Source of the DNA: Methylobacterium sp. 10
GTDB taxonomy: Bacteria > Pseudomonadota > Alphaproteobacteria > Rhizobiales > Beijerinckiaceae
DNA: 64,000 nt
Reading direction: 5' to 3'
Assembly: GCF_000519085.1 (NCBI RefSeq)
Contig: NZ_KI912577.1
Location: 1,056,501-1,120,500 of the forward strand
Shown: in pieces, positions 17,763 through 26,182 of the stretch
How positions within the stretch are numbered: the stretch's first letter is position 1
Layout: every line of letters begins with the position of its first letter
The notes under the pieces: generated by a model
Seen by the model: only the letters and a program-made list of their open reading frames with translations
The model's database searches: none
Told to the model about the DNA's origin: nothing
Translations under genes and position numbers: made by a program

Positions 17763-18608
17763 ATGAACTATAGGCACGCCTTCCACGCCGGCAATTTCGC
17801 CGACGTGCTCAAGCATCTCGTGCTGACGCGCGTGCTCCATCATCTCCAGGCCAAGCCCACGGGCTTTCGCGCCATCGACACCCATGCGGGCCTCGGCTTC
17901 TACGACCTCACCGGTGACGAGGCGGGGCGGACGGGTGAGTGGCACGACGGCTGGGGCCGCCTCGATACGCCTTTCCCCGACGAGGTGGAGGCGCTGTTCG
18001 CCCCCTATCGCGAGGCCGTCGCCGCCACCAAGGCAAGGCACGGCGCCGATATCTATCCCGGCTCTCCGGCGATCATCCGCGAATTCCTGCGGCCCAGCGA
18101 CCAGGGCGTCTTCGTCGAGTTGCACCCCGCCGATGCCGAGATCCTGCGCGAGCGCTACAATCAGGATCCGCGCACCAAGGTCATGCATCTCGACGGATGG
18201 ACCGCCCTCAACGCGCTGATCCCTCCCCCCGAACGGCGCGGCGTCGTGCTGATCGACCCCCCTTACGAGGAACTCGGCGAGGTCGACCGCCTCGGCGCGG
18301 CGCTGGCCAAGGCCGTGGCGAAATGGCCGACGGGCATCTATCTCGGCTGGTATCCGATCAAGGACGTCGACCTCATCGACCGTATGGTGGCGGAGCTCGA
18401 TCGCTCGCTCTCCCGGCCCGCCCTGCGCATCGACCTGATGATCTCGGAGCCGTATCCGAACCGTCTCAACGGCAACGGTCTCATCGTCATCAACCCGCCC
18501 TGGCGCCTCGCCGACGAGGCGGCTCTGTTCCTGCCCGCCCTGGCCGAGCGGCTGGCGCGAGGGGATTACGGCGCGTTCCGCTGCGACGCGTTCGGCGTCG
18601 AGGCTTGA
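17763..18608 (+). CDS. rlmJ: 23S rRNA (adenine(2030)-N6)-methyltransferase RlmJ
   Basis: 281 residues. The opening MNYRHAFHAGNFADVLKH is diagnostic of RlmJ. The N6-adenine methyltransferase motif DPPYE lies near residue 165 in VVLIDPPYEELGE. DTHAGLGFYDL is the SAM-binding region. The enzyme modifies A2030 of 23S rRNA before assembly of the large subunit. It lies between RNase T2 and the spermidine-synthase-like gene on the same strand. Confidence 0.94.
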   Translation: MNYRHAFHAGNFADVLKHLVLTRVLHHLQAKPTGFRAIDTHAGLGFYDLTGDEAGRTGEWHDGWGRLDTPFPDEVEALFAPYREAVAATKARHGADIYPGSPAIIREFLRPSDQGVFVELHPADAEILRERYNQDPRTKVMHLDGWTALNALIPPPERRGVVLIDPPYEELGEVDRLGAALAKAVAKWPTGIYLGWYPIKDVDLIDRMVAELDRSLSRPALRIDLMISEPYPNRLNGNGLIVINPPWRLADEAALFLPALAERLARGDYGAFRCDAFGVEA

Positions 18609-18634
18609 ATCCTGTCGTGAAGGTCGTCCCATCG

Positions 18635-19336
18635 ATGAATTCCGCGATTCCCATCGCCAGCGCCGCCATTCCGGGCAGCGTCGAGACGATGCGTCTCGTC
18701 CGCTACGACGATGCCTTCTCGATCATGGTCGGCACCGCCGAACTGATGAACGACCGGCACCGCGATTCGGAGCGGGCCCTGGCCACGGTCACCTGCGCGC
18801 GGCTCGAGGGAAACCCGGCGCCGAAGATCCTCATCGGAGGGCTGGGCATGGGGTTCACTCTGCGTGCGGCCCTCGATGCCCTCGGTCCGCAGGCGGAGGT
18901 TGTCGTGGCCGAATTGATGCCGGCGGTCATCGCCTGGGCGAGCGGACCGCTTGCCCATCTCTTCACCGGGAGCCTCGACGATCCGCGCGTGACCCTGGTC
19001 GAGGCAGACGTGAACCGCCTCATCCAGTCGGGACAAGCTCAGTACGATGCCATCCTCCTCGACGTCGACAATGGCCCCAAGGGCCTCACGCGGCGGGAAA
19101 ACGACCGCCTCTACGATGGCTGGGGCCTCAAGCGGGCGCATTACGCCCTGCGGCCGAGCGGCATCCTGGCCGTCTGGTCCGGAGGGCCGGACCGCCGGTT
19201 CAAGAAGCGGCTCCGGCGCTTCGGCTTCGATGTCGAGGAGCAGCGCTATCCCGCCCATCCCGGCGGCCGCCGTCACGTGCTCTGGATCGCAGTGAGGACG
19301 GACGAGCAACCCGAGGCAGGCCGGCGGAACGGGTAG
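18635..19336 (+). CDS. Spermidine-synthase-like protein
   Basis: 233 residues from ATG 18635; a GTG at 18617 is possible. A Rossmann fold with ILIGGLGMGFTLRAALDAL (motif I), then VVVAELMPAVIAW and the acidic YDAILLDVDNGP matches the spermidine/spermine synthase superfamily. The protein is shorter than true SpeE and lacks its full N-terminal domain. The usual Asp that holds the propylamine group appears as DVDNGP, so the substrate is unclear. The gene's last codons form half of the strong hairpin at 19311-19358. Confidence 0.75.
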   Translation: MNSAIPIASAAIPGSVETMRLVRYDDAFSIMVGTAELMNDRHRDSERALATVTCARLEGNPAPKILIGGLGMGFTLRAALDALGPQAEVVVAELMPAVIAWASGPLAHLFTGSLDDPRVTLVEADVNRLIQSGQAQYDAILLDVDNGPKGLTRRENDRLYDGWGLKRAHYALRPSGILAVWSGGPDRRFKKRLRRFGFDVEEQRYPAHPGGRRHVLWIAVRTDEQPEAGRRNG

Positions 19337-19358
19337 TCCCGTCGCCGGCCTGCCTCGG
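19311..19358. terminator. Long hairpin between converging genes
   Basis: CCGAGGCAGGCCGGCG (19311-19326) pairs perfectly with 19343-19358. ACGGG/CCCGT (19329-19333 with 19338-19342) extends the stem to 21 bp around the loop TAGT. The loop contains the first bases of the stop codon of the spermidine-synthase-like gene. No T run follows on either side. Its place between two converging stops suggests a bidirectional terminator or mRNA 3'-end stabiliser. Confidence 0.55.
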
Positions 19359-19369
19359 TCGGATCGATC

Positions 19370-19657
19370 TCAGTAGTTGTAGGACCGGCGCGGGTAGGCC
19401 TGATTCGGAGCGTAGCCGGCGCCACGCTGTTGCACACGCGAGCCGTACTCGATCTCGCGCTGCTGCTTGGCGCGGCGATTGGCCAGATAGCGACCGCCGA
19501 TGCAGCCCGCCACCGCGCCGACCACGCCGCGCTCGGCGAGGTAATGCCCGGCGAGACCGCCGATGATCGCACCCTTGATGCAGCCTTTGGCTTCGGCCGC
19601 TCCCGTGCTTGCCACGGTAAGCAGCGCCAGGGCCGAGAGCGTTGCAACGATGCGCAT
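19370..19657 (-). CDS. Small exported glycine-zipper-like protein
   Basis: 95 residues. A signal peptide (about 1-22) is followed by a Gly/Ala-rich segment (GCIKGAIIGGLAGHYLAERG, then GAVAGCIGGRYLANRR) of the glycine-zipper type, then a basic, Tyr/Arg-rich tail. Two cysteines fall within the zipper. GGAGG at 19664-19668 is 6 bases before ATG 19657 but touches the ATG at 19663, so 19657 is the better start. Such proteins sit in the envelope; the specific role is unknown. Confidence 0.7.
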   Translation of the reverse strand: MRIVATLSALALLTVASTGAAEAKGCIKGAIIGGLAGHYLAERGVVGAVAGCIGGRYLANRRAKQQREIEYGSRVQQRGAGYAPNQAYPRRSYNY

Positions 19658-19758
19658 GATCATCCTCCACGATTGTGCGGGGAGGAAACACCAAGCCGGA
19701 GCTGAGCGTTCCGGGCATGGTTCGGCAGATGGCGGGAAACCGCGACGGTCAGTGCGCC

Positions 19759-21192
19759 TCAGGCCGCCACCCGCCCCTCCAGGGGGAACACCTTGGCGGG
19801 GTTCATCAGCCATTTCGGGTCGAACACGTTGCGGACCCGCATCTGCTGGTCGAGGTCGGCCTGCGCATACTGGAAGCGCATGAGCTCGCGCTTCTCGATG
19901 CCGACACCATGCTCGCCGGTGAGGCAGCCGCCGACCTCGACGCAGAGCTTGAGGATCTCGTCTCCGGCGGCCTCCGCCTTCTGCAACTCGCCGGGCTTGT
20001 TGATGTCGAACAGGATGAGGGGATGCAGGTTGCCGTCGCCCGCATGGAACACGTTGGCGACGCGAAGCCCCTTGTCTGCGCAGATCGCCCCGATCCGCTC
20101 CAGCACCAGGGGCAACTGCCCGGTGGGGATCGTGCCGTCCATGCAGATGTAGTCCGAGATCCGGCCCGTGGCACCGAAGGCGGATTTGCGTCCCTTCCAG
20201 ATCGCGGCGCTCTCGGCTTCGGATTTCGAGACCCTGATGCTGGTGGGCCGGTAATCGCGGGCGATGGCCTCGATCCGGGCCAGCATGGCCTCGCATTCCG
20301 CGTCCGAGCCTTCGACCTCGATGATCAGCATCGCCTCGGCGTCGCGGGGGTAGCCGGCCTGGGCGAAATCCTCGGTGATGAGGATCGCCTCGCGGTCCAT
20401 GTATTCCATGGCCACGGGGATGATGCCGGCGGCGATGATGGCGGCGGTGCAGGCGCCCGCATCCTCCACCGAGGAGAAGCCGACCAGGGCCGGGCGCGCG
20501 CCCTCGGCCGCACGCAGGATGCGCACCGTCGCCTCGGTGACGATGCCGAGCTGACCCTCCGAGCCGCAGATCAGGCCGAGGAGGTCGTACCCGGCACTGT
20601 CGAGATGGGCTCCGCCGATCTCGGCCACGGTTCCGTCGTTCATTACCAGGGTGACGCCGAGGAGGTTGTTGGTGGTCACCCCGTATTTCAGGCAATGCGC
20701 CCCGCCCGAATTCATCGCGATGTTGCCCGCGATGGTGCAGGCGAGCTGGCTCGACGGGTCCGGCGCGTAGAAGAACCCTTCGTGGCTGACCGCCCCCGAG
20801 ATGGCGAGGTTGGTCAGGCCCGATTCGACCCGCGCGACGCGGTTCTCGAAATCCACGTCGAGGACACGGGTCATCTTGGCAACGCCGAGGATGATCGCGT
20901 CCTCCTGGGCGATCGCCCCGCCGGCGAGGGATGTGCCGGCGCCGCGCGCCACCACGCGCACGCCGTTGGCGTGGCAATAGGCCATCACGGCGGAGACCTC
21001 GGCGGTGGTCGAGGGCAGAACCACGGCCAGGGGCATCTTGCGATAGGCGGTCAGGCCGTCGGTCTCGAAGGCTCGGCGCTCGTCCTCGGTGACGATGAGC
21101 GCTTCCGCCGCGACGAGCGGCCGCAGGCCGGCGATGATTGTCTCGCGGCGGGCGAGGATGTCGGGGTCGGGCACGGGAAAGGCGATCGACAT
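19759..21192 (-). CDS. glcD: FAD-linked oxidase, glycolate oxidase GlcD type
   Basis: 477 residues. The PP-loop FAD-binding domain lies at about 55-230 (VLPSTTAEVSAVMAYC, ARGAGTSLAGGA, GNIAMNSGGAHCLKYG). The C-terminal FAD-oxidase domain includes FHAGDGNLHPLILFD and GCLTGEHGVG, whose histidines face the flavin. The family oxidises 2-hydroxy acids such as glycolate or D-lactate. The partner genes glcE and glcF are not adjacent here, so the substrate (glycolate versus D-lactate) stays open. Full length, no damage seen. Confidence 0.87.
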   Translation of the reverse strand: MSIAFPVPDPDILARRETIIAGLRPLVAAEALIVTEDERRAFETDGLTAYRKMPLAVVLPSTTAEVSAVMAYCHANGVRVVARGAGTSLAGGAIAQEDAIILGVAKMTRVLDVDFENRVARVESGLTNLAISGAVSHEGFFYAPDPSSQLACTIAGNIAMNSGGAHCLKYGVTTNNLLGVTLVMNDGTVAEIGGAHLDSAGYDLLGLICGSEGQLGIVTEATVRILRAAEGARPALVGFSSVEDAGACTAAIIAAGIIPVAMEYMDREAILITEDFAQAGYPRDAEAMLIIEVEGSDAECEAMLARIEAIARDYRPTSIRVSKSEAESAAIWKGRKSAFGATGRISDYICMDGTIPTGQLPLVLERIGAICADKGLRVANVFHAGDGNLHPLILFDINKPGELQKAEAAGDEILKLCVEVGGCLTGEHGVGIEKRELMRFQYAQADLDQQMRVRNVFDPKWLMNPAKVFPLEGRVAA

Positions 21193-21494
21193 GGGCGGGC
21201 GCTCCTCGACGCATCTGCCTGTCTTCAGCCACCGCTCAGCTTGGAAGGACTAAAAACGAGCCGTGAACCGTTCAAGACAATGGAATTGGACGATATCTAA
21301 ACGATAACCGGTTTCGATGCATCAGGATCGGATGCGTCGACGTTTCCGGAGGGCGGAATGGCCGGTTTCGGGCTTCCTTCCGCCGCACGGACCCTAGGCG
21401 AGTTTGGAACGTTCCCAGTCTCGATCTGTTCTAAAACCAAAAGCTCTGCCATAAGCTCGGCTGGCTCATGCCGCCCAACGGAGGAAAAAATACA
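21193..21494. other. Divergent intergenic region glcD / cytochrome c (302 bp)
   Basis: Must carry the promoters of glcD (minus) and the cytochrome gene (plus). It is less GC-rich than the flanks around 21250-21310 and 21420-21460. GGAGG at 21480-21484 is the cytochrome ribosome site, 10 bases before ATG 21495. I see no convincing -35/-10 pair, RNA gene or further ORF. Confidence 0.4.
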
Positions 21495-21860
21495 ATGCGT
21501 CACCTCATCCTCGGCGCCGCGCTCGCTCTGATGCTTCCGATCTCCGCACAGGCCCAGGAAGCCGGCGACGCTGCAGCCGGCGAGAAGGCGTTCGCGCCTT
21601 GCAAGGCTTGCCACAACTTCGTCAAGAACGGCGTCGGTCCCGACCTCAAGGGCGTCGTCGGCCGCAAGGCTGGCACCTACGAGGGCTACAGCTACTCGGC
21701 CGCCCTCAAGGGCTCGGGCATCACCTGGGACGAGGCGAACCTCAAGGAGTGGCTGAAGGACCCGAAGGCCAAGGTGCCCGGCAACAAGATGGTCTATCCC
21801 GGCCTGAAGGACGACAAGAAGATCGCCGACGTGATCGCCTATCTCAAGACCCAGAACTGA
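21495..21860 (+). CDS. Class I cytochrome c, exported
   Basis: 121 residues. Signal peptide about 1-20 (ISAQA-QE). The heme site is C36-KA-C39-H40, and the axial Met is M99 in GNKMVYPGL. The chain looks like mitochondrial/c2-type cytochrome c (GPDLKGVVGRKAGTYEGYSYS), so it is probably a soluble periplasmic electron carrier to the terminal oxidase or from dehydrogenases. An in-frame ATG at 21468 would add residues before the signal peptide; GGAGG favours 21495. A strong terminator follows. Confidence 0.92.
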   Translation: MRHLILGAALALMLPISAQAQEAGDAAAGEKAFAPCKACHNFVKNGVGPDLKGVVGRKAGTYEGYSYSAALKGSGITWDEANLKEWLKDPKAKVPGNKMVYPGLKDDKKIADVIAYLKTQN

Positions 21861-21895
21861 GCGTCGCATCCGGTCCTTTTCGGACCCGTGATCGG

Positions 21896-21930
21896 AAAGG
21901 CCGCTTCCCTTACCGGGAAGCGGCCTTTTT
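21896..21930. terminator. Intrinsic terminator, strong and bidirectional
   Basis: GGCCGCTTCCC (21899-21909) pairs perfectly with GGGAAGCGGCC (21915-21925) around TTACC, flanked by AAA and TTTTT. It ends the cytochrome c transcript. The same bases encode the last residues and stop codon (TAA, complement of 21910-21912) of ohrR on the other strand, where the flanking A/T runs allow termination too. Confidence 0.9.
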
Positions 21931-22455
21931 CCAATCCTCGTACGGCTCGGAGACCGTGGACGCCGCCGTCGTGCCGGCCACGTTGTCGTGAAGCGCGCCC
22001 CGCAGCATCACCAGGGAATCGAGGAGCGCCTGGCGCCCATCCTCCGACATCCCGGTCAGGGCTCCCGCAAGGCCGGGGACGCAATCCATCCGCCCCTCCA
22101 ATTCGCGCCCCTTGGGCGTCAGGAAGATGCTGACCTGCCGTTCGTCGGCCCGGTCACGAGCCCGGCGGACATGACCCGACGCCTCCAGACGCTTCAGCAG
22201 GGGCGTGAGCGTTCCGGAATCGAGGAACAGTTTGGTTCCGATCTCCTTCACCGTCAGCCCTTCCTGTTCCCAGAGGACGAGAAGGACCAAGTATTGCGGA
22301 TAGGTGAGGTCGTGGGCGGTCAGGAGCGCCCGATAAGCGCGCCCGAAGGCGTGGGCCGCCGAATAGACCGCAAAGCACAACTGACCGTCGACGCCACGGC
22401 CCGGGGTCGGGACGTCGTCGATGGTGTCTGCTTGCGTGATGCGTCGGCCTTCCAT
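21910..22455 (-). CDS. ohrR: Organic hydroperoxide sensor/repressor OhrR (MarR family)
   Basis: 181 residues from ATG 22455. OhrR represses ohr until its reactive cysteine is oxidised. That cysteine is C27 in [13 protein letters not shown], and the winged helix contains [25 protein letters not shown] and [13 protein letters not shown]. An ATG at 22539 in the same frame would add 28 residues unlike the family, so the internal ATG is used. The last codons, KKAASR, lie inside the terminator at 21896-21930, giving a tail longer than usual. It is transcribed away from ohr. Confidence 0.9.
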   Translation of the reverse strand: MEGRRITQADTIDDVPTPGRGVDGQLCFAVYSAAHAFGRAYRALLTAHDLTYPQYLVLLVLWEQEGLTVKEIGTKLFLDSGTLTPLLKRLEASGHVRRARDRADERQVSIFLTPKGRELEGRMDCVPGLAGALTGMSEDGRQALLDSLVMLRGALHDNVAGTTAASTVSEPYEDWKKAASR

Positions 22456-22567
22456 TCCTGGGGCCTCCCTCATGTTGGTCGGGTCCGGTGTCGGGTCCGG
22501 CCCAACTACCCTATCTAATTGATAATGCGGAATGGTCACCAGCGTTCACGGCACTCTCGCATAATGG

Positions 22568-22615
22568 TTGCGCGCAATCTGGTTTGGTGCCATACGGAAG
22601 ATAAGTTGCGCGCAA
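22568..22615. promoter_or_regulatory. Twin operator boxes, probably for OhrR
   Basis: The 10-base palindrome TTGCGCGCAA occurs at 22568-22577 and again at 22606-22615, 38 bases apart, in the ohrR-ohr gap. The flanks are also alike (ATAATGG/ATAAG before, CTGGTTT/CTAGTTT after). Duplication and position make them the best candidates for OhrR sites controlling both genes. Binding itself is inference. Confidence 0.65.
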
Positions 22616-22745
22616 GCTAGTTTCGGTTCTTGACCGGATCTCATGATGGTGGACGTTGCCCTCCGCCGGACGGGTTTCCCCGTCATCGCGTGAGACCATC
22701 TTTCCTCGACCCGCCCCCCTTCGATCTCAAGCAGGATGACAGACC

Positions 22746-23168
22746 ATGAAGGCACTCTACACCGCTCATGCCCATGCCACCGGCGGCCGTGAAGGCTCCG
22801 CCTCCACCGACGACAAGGCCGTCAGCGTCACGCTGGTGACGCCGAAAGAGCTCGGCGGTGGCGGCGGCAACGGCACCAACCCCGAGCAGCTCTTCGCCAC
22901 GGGCTATGCCGCTTGCTTCCTCGGCGCGATCAAGTTCGTGGCCGCCAAGGACAAGGTGAAGATCCCCGAGGACGCCAAGGTGGAGTCCTCCGTCGGCATC
23001 GGCCCGCGTGACGACGGCGAGGGCTTCGGTCTCGTCGTCACCCTGAAGGCCACCCTGCCGGGAATCGAGCGGGACAAGGCCGAGGATCTGGTGAAGCGCG
23101 CCGATGTGGTGTGCCCCTATTCCCACGCTACCCGCGGCAACATCCAGGTCGACATCAGTGTCGCCTGA
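22746..23168 (+). CDS. ohr: Organic hydroperoxide resistance protein Ohr
   Basis: 140 residues. Ohr is a thiol peroxidase that reduces organic and fatty-acid hydroperoxides, using lipoyl groups as reductant. The peroxidatic cysteine is C57 in ATGYAACFLGAI and the resolving cysteine is C123 in VVCPYSHATRGN. The early Arg-bearing region is GGREGSAS. It is divergent from ohrR with shared operator boxes, so it should be induced by organic peroxide. Confidence 0.95.
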   Translation: MKALYTAHAHATGGREGSASTDDKAVSVTLVTPKELGGGGGNGTNPEQLFATGYAACFLGAIKFVAAKDKVKIPEDAKVESSVGIGPRDDGEGFGLVVTLKATLPGIERDKAEDLVKRADVVCPYSHATRGNIQVDISVA

Positions 23169-23178
23169 ACGCGCGCCG

Positions 23179-23213
23179 CGACGCCGGAGGGGCCACCCGC
23201 CCCTCCGGCGTCG
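23179..23213. terminator. Intrinsic terminator between ohr and the NfeD gene
   Basis: CGACGCCGGAGGGGC (23179-23193) pairs perfectly with GCCCCTCCGGCGTCG (23199-23213) around a 5-base loop and is followed by TTCTTCC. It lies exactly between two converging stop codons. Confidence 0.8.
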
Positions 23214-23221
23214 TTCTTCCG

Positions 23222-23656
23222 TCAGGCCGTCGTCACGGTGAGCACGGTTCCCTCGATCCCGGTGACCCGGATACGGGTACCAGCCGGTGCATCGGGACCG
23301 GAGACGCGCCAGAGCGTGTCATTGACCCTGATCCGTCCGAGCCCGTTCGCGATCGCGGCGTCGAGGTGAAATTCCTGCCCGATCAGGCTATGCGCGCCCC
23401 GGTTGAGGCTGTTGGGACGCCCGGTCATCCGCTTCTGCGCGAGCACGACGAGGCCCACCGATAACACGGCGAACAGGACGATCTGCGCCTGCCACGGCAT
23501 CGGTACCACGGCGACTTCGAGCCCCGTGACCATGGCGGCGGTGCCGAGCCAGACCAGGAACACGCCCGAGATCGCGAGTTCCGCTCCCATCAGGACCAGC
23601 CCGATCAGGATCCAGGTCCAGACCGGTCCCAGCGCCGTCACGCCATCGACGATCAC
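23222..23656 (-). CDS. NfeD family membrane protein
   Basis: 144 residues. Two or three hydrophobic segments (about 12-35, 38-60 and 58-75) are followed by a soluble OB-fold C-terminal domain (LIGQEFHLDAAIANGLGRIRVNDTLWRV). NfeD proteins partner with SPFH proteins in membrane microdomains. This gene overlaps the SPFH gene by 4 bases (ATGA), a typical pair. Short NfeD type without the protease domain. Confidence 0.87.
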   Translation of the reverse strand: MIVDGVTALGPVWTWILIGLVLMGAELAISGVFLVWLGTAAMVTGLEVAVVPMPWQAQIVLFAVLSVGLVVLAQKRMTGRPNSLNRGAHSLIGQEFHLDAAIANGLGRIRVNDTLWRVSGPDAPAGTRIRVTGIEGTVLTVTTA

Positions 23657-24657
23657 GCGGCCCCTCCTCCGCTCGGGCCGACCTTCGGCGGCAGGCCGGA
23701 CGGTTTTCTCTGCTGCGCTGCGCCCTCGCCGAACACGCCGCGGGTGATCTCCGCGATGCCGCCGAGGGTACCGGCGAGGGATGCTGCCTCGATCGGCACC
23801 ACCACTACCCGCTGGTTGGGCGCGGTGGCCAGCGCCTTGATCGCATCCACGTATTTCTCGGCCACCAGGAAGTTCGCCGCCGCGAGGTCGCCTTGTGAAA
23901 TGGCCTCACTGATGAGGCTCGTAGCGCGGGCCTCGGCCTCGGCGCTGCGCTCACGCCCCTCCGCATCGCGGAACGCGGCCTCGCGCCTCCCTTCGGCTTC
24001 GAGGATGGCGGATTGCTTGCGGCCTTCCGCGCGCAGGATGTCGGCCTGACGATGGCCCTCGGCTTCGAGGACGGAGGCGCGCTTCTCGCGCTCGGCCTTC
24101 ATCTGGCGCGCCATGGCGCCGGCGAGATCGGCGGGCGGCAGGATGTCCTTGATCTCGATCCGGGTCATCTTCACACCCCAGGGCGAGGAGGCCCCATCCA
24201 TGACATGGAGCAGGCGTTCGTTGATCTCGTCGCGGTGGGACAGCAGCTGGTCGAGGTCCATCGAGCCGACGACGGTGCGGATGTTGGTCATCGTCAGCGT
24301 CATCATCGCGGTTTCGAGATTCGAGATCTCGTAGGAGGCCTTGGCCGCGTCGAGGACCTGGTAGAACACCACCGCGTCGATCTTCACCCCCGCATTGTCG
24401 CGGGTGAAGGCCTCCTGGCTCGGCACCTCGATGACCTGCTCCATGACGTTCACGCGCCGGCCGATCCGCTCGATATAGGGGGCGATGAGGCCGAGCCCGG
24501 ATTCGAGGGTGCGCGAGTACCGGCCGAACCGCTCCACCGTATAGACGTGGCCCTGCGGGATGATGTTGATGCCGATGGCGAGGGTGACGACCACGAGAAC
24601 GACGAGCGCCACCGCCACCACGCTCAACCCGATCGAGAGATCCATGCCTGTCCCCAC
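23653..24657 (-). CDS. SPFH/stomatin-like membrane protein (QmcA type)
   Basis: 334 residues. One N-terminal membrane segment (about 7-28) is followed by the SPFH/band-7 domain (IPQGHVYTVERFGRYSRTLESGL to about 190). Then comes an Ala/Glu/Arg-rich coiled coil (AEGRKQSAILEAEGRREAAF) and a tail ending in low complexity. These proteins form large oligomers in the inner membrane and influence membrane organisation and proteolysis. It starts the two-gene SPFH-NfeD operon. The true start could be the ATG four codons later. Confidence 0.9.
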   Translation of the reverse strand: MGTGMDLSIGLSVVAVALVVLVVVTLAIGINIIPQGHVYTVERFGRYSRTLESGLGLIAPYIERIGRRVNVMEQVIEVPSQEAFTRDNAGVKIDAVVFYQVLDAAKASYEISNLETAMMTLTMTNIRTVVGSMDLDQLLSHRDEINERLLHVMDGASSPWGVKMTRIEIKDILPPADLAGAMARQMKAEREKRASVLEAEGHRQADILRAEGRKQSAILEAEGRREAAFRDAEGRERSAEAEARATSLISEAISQGDLAAANFLVAEKYVDAIKALATAPNQRVVVVPIEAASLAGTLGGIAEITRGVFGEGAAQQRKPSGLPPKVGPSGGGAA

Positions 24658-24721
24658 TACCCTTCCGGAAGGGACATTGAGGCCGAGCGTCTCCCCCTAT
24701 GCAAGGTGAATTGTCCCCTCG

Positions 24722-26167
24722 TCAGCGCGCCCAAACCCCCAGGCGCTCTGTCCGTGCACGATCCTCGGCGGCGACGAGATCGGGGGTGGCTTCCGAAGAG
24801 GCACGGCCTCCGCCGTTGAAGAGCACGACTTCCGAGAGGTCGCGCCCTTCCACCGCGCAGAGATAGGCCGCACTTCCGGCCACCGGCTGACAGGTCACGG
24901 GGCGGCCGGCGAGGTAGCGCGTCAGTTCTTCCGGCTGTCCGCCGCGGACCCATTCCACCCCGAACAGGCGCACGAGCTTGCCGCCGACGCGCAGGGTCGC
25001 GGTGTCGATCACCTCCGTCTTGCCGGTGATGGCGTTGGATGGTTCCGGCGCCTTCGTCCGGCTTTCCTCGGCCGAGGGTGGGCTCGGCTCTTCGGCGGGA
25101 ATGCCGGGGGGCGCCGTCGGAGAGACCGTCTCGCGCGGATTGGCCATGGTGGAGGGCCGGCTCTGCGCCGTCTGTGTTTGTTGGGGCGGCGGTGTCGTCT
25201 GGGCCGGATCCTGCGCCTTCGCTTCCTGCCGGGGAGCCTCCGCATCCGGTACGGAGGCCGGCCTGTCGTCCCCACTGCCATGGGTGAGAAGCAGGACGAT
25301 GGCGAGGCTGGCGAGCAGACCTGCGCCTACGAGCGTGCCCGGCCGGGCCAGGATCGAGCCGTCATCCTGGCGAAGGCGGCGCAGCCGGTCGCCGACGCGG
25401 GCGAGCAATCCAGGCCAGCGGGCTGGTTGCGCGCCCTGGACCGGCGTCGTCGCAGGAGAGGCCGTAGCGGCAAGGCCGGAGAAACGTTTACGGGCGATGG
25501 CGACCGTCTCGCGGGCTCCGTCGCCGAACGAGGCGCCGATGCGCATGCCGCGCTCGCGCAGGCTCGGTTGTGGGCTCGAGCCCTGTCCGCCGCCTGGGCG
25601 ATCGGCCAGAGAGTGACGGATGGTGCCCAGAGCGCCTGCCAGGGTGGCCGAGACCGCGGCTGCGGCGGACCTTCCCCGGATAAGCGAGCGGGCCATCACC
25701 GAGCGGGCCAATTCCGATTGCGATTCCACGAACCGCGCCGTCGCCGCCTTGATCTCGTCCGATGCGGTGGGCTCGGGTGCTGCGTCCACAACGGGTTTCG
25801 GCGGCACAGGCACGAACAGGGCGCCATGGCGCTCCCGCAATTCAGCGAACAGCTCCTCCAGGGACAGAGGGCCATTCTCACCCTGCCGCATCGTCCCGGA
25901 ACGGTCGACGATCCGGTAGAAGGGCGGCTCGGCGACAGGCTCGACCACGGCCTCGGCGAGCAGTTGCAGCGTCCGCCGGGCAACGGGAAACGCATCCTGG
26001 CGACGGATTTCCGCTTCAATCATCGCGCGGACGGATTCCCGTGCCGCACGCGCCGCGACGATAGCCGGAGCCTCGACCTCGCCGGGCGGGTTCGTCGGGG
26101 ATGCCTTGGTCGGAGAGGTCTTGCCGGCTGCGTGTGTCTTAGCCGCGCGTGTCTTGGCTGCGATCAT
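24722..26167 (-). CDS. Membrane protein with a degenerate thermonuclease-like C-terminal domain
   Basis: 481 residues. About 1-130 is charged and soluble. Around 285-300 is one membrane segment (GAGLLASLAIVLLLT). About 310-380 is a Pro/Gln/Ser-rich linker. The last roughly 100 residues follow the SNase pattern VIDxxTLRVGGKLVRLFGVE to AEDRARTERLGVW. The catalytic DGDT is replaced by DTAT, and the GIDAPE Asp/Glu are GVEWVR, so nuclease activity is unlikely. The predicted order places the SNase-like part in the periplasm. It lies 15 bases after the secreted-protein gene on the same strand. Confidence 0.78.
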   Translation of the reverse strand: MIAAKTRAAKTHAAGKTSPTKASPTNPPGEVEAPAIVAARAARESVRAMIEAEIRRQDAFPVARRTLQLLAEAVVEPVAEPPFYRIVDRSGTMRQGENGPLSLEELFAELRERHGALFVPVPPKPVVDAAPEPTASDEIKAATARFVESQSELARSVMARSLIRGRSAAAAVSATLAGALGTIRHSLADRPGGGQGSSPQPSLRERGMRIGASFGDGARETVAIARKRFSGLAATASPATTPVQGAQPARWPGLLARVGDRLRRLRQDDGSILARPGTLVGAGLLASLAIVLLLTHGSGDDRPASVPDAEAPRQEAKAQDPAQTTPPPQQTQTAQSRPSTMANPRETVSPTAPPGIPAEEPSPPSAEESRTKAPEPSNAITGKTEVIDTATLRVGGKLVRLFGVEWVRGGQPEELTRYLAGRPVTCQPVAGSAAYLCAVEGRDLSEVVLFNGGGRASSEATPDLVAAEDRARTERLGVWAR

Positions 26168-26182
26168 CGGTTCGACTGTGGC

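Noticed and set aside
19370..21232. 620-codon minus-strand frame reaching from the glycine-zipper protein through glcD
   Set aside because: Only the last 95 codons have a signal peptide and ribosome site. The rest overlaps glcD, whose own frame has full domain motifs.
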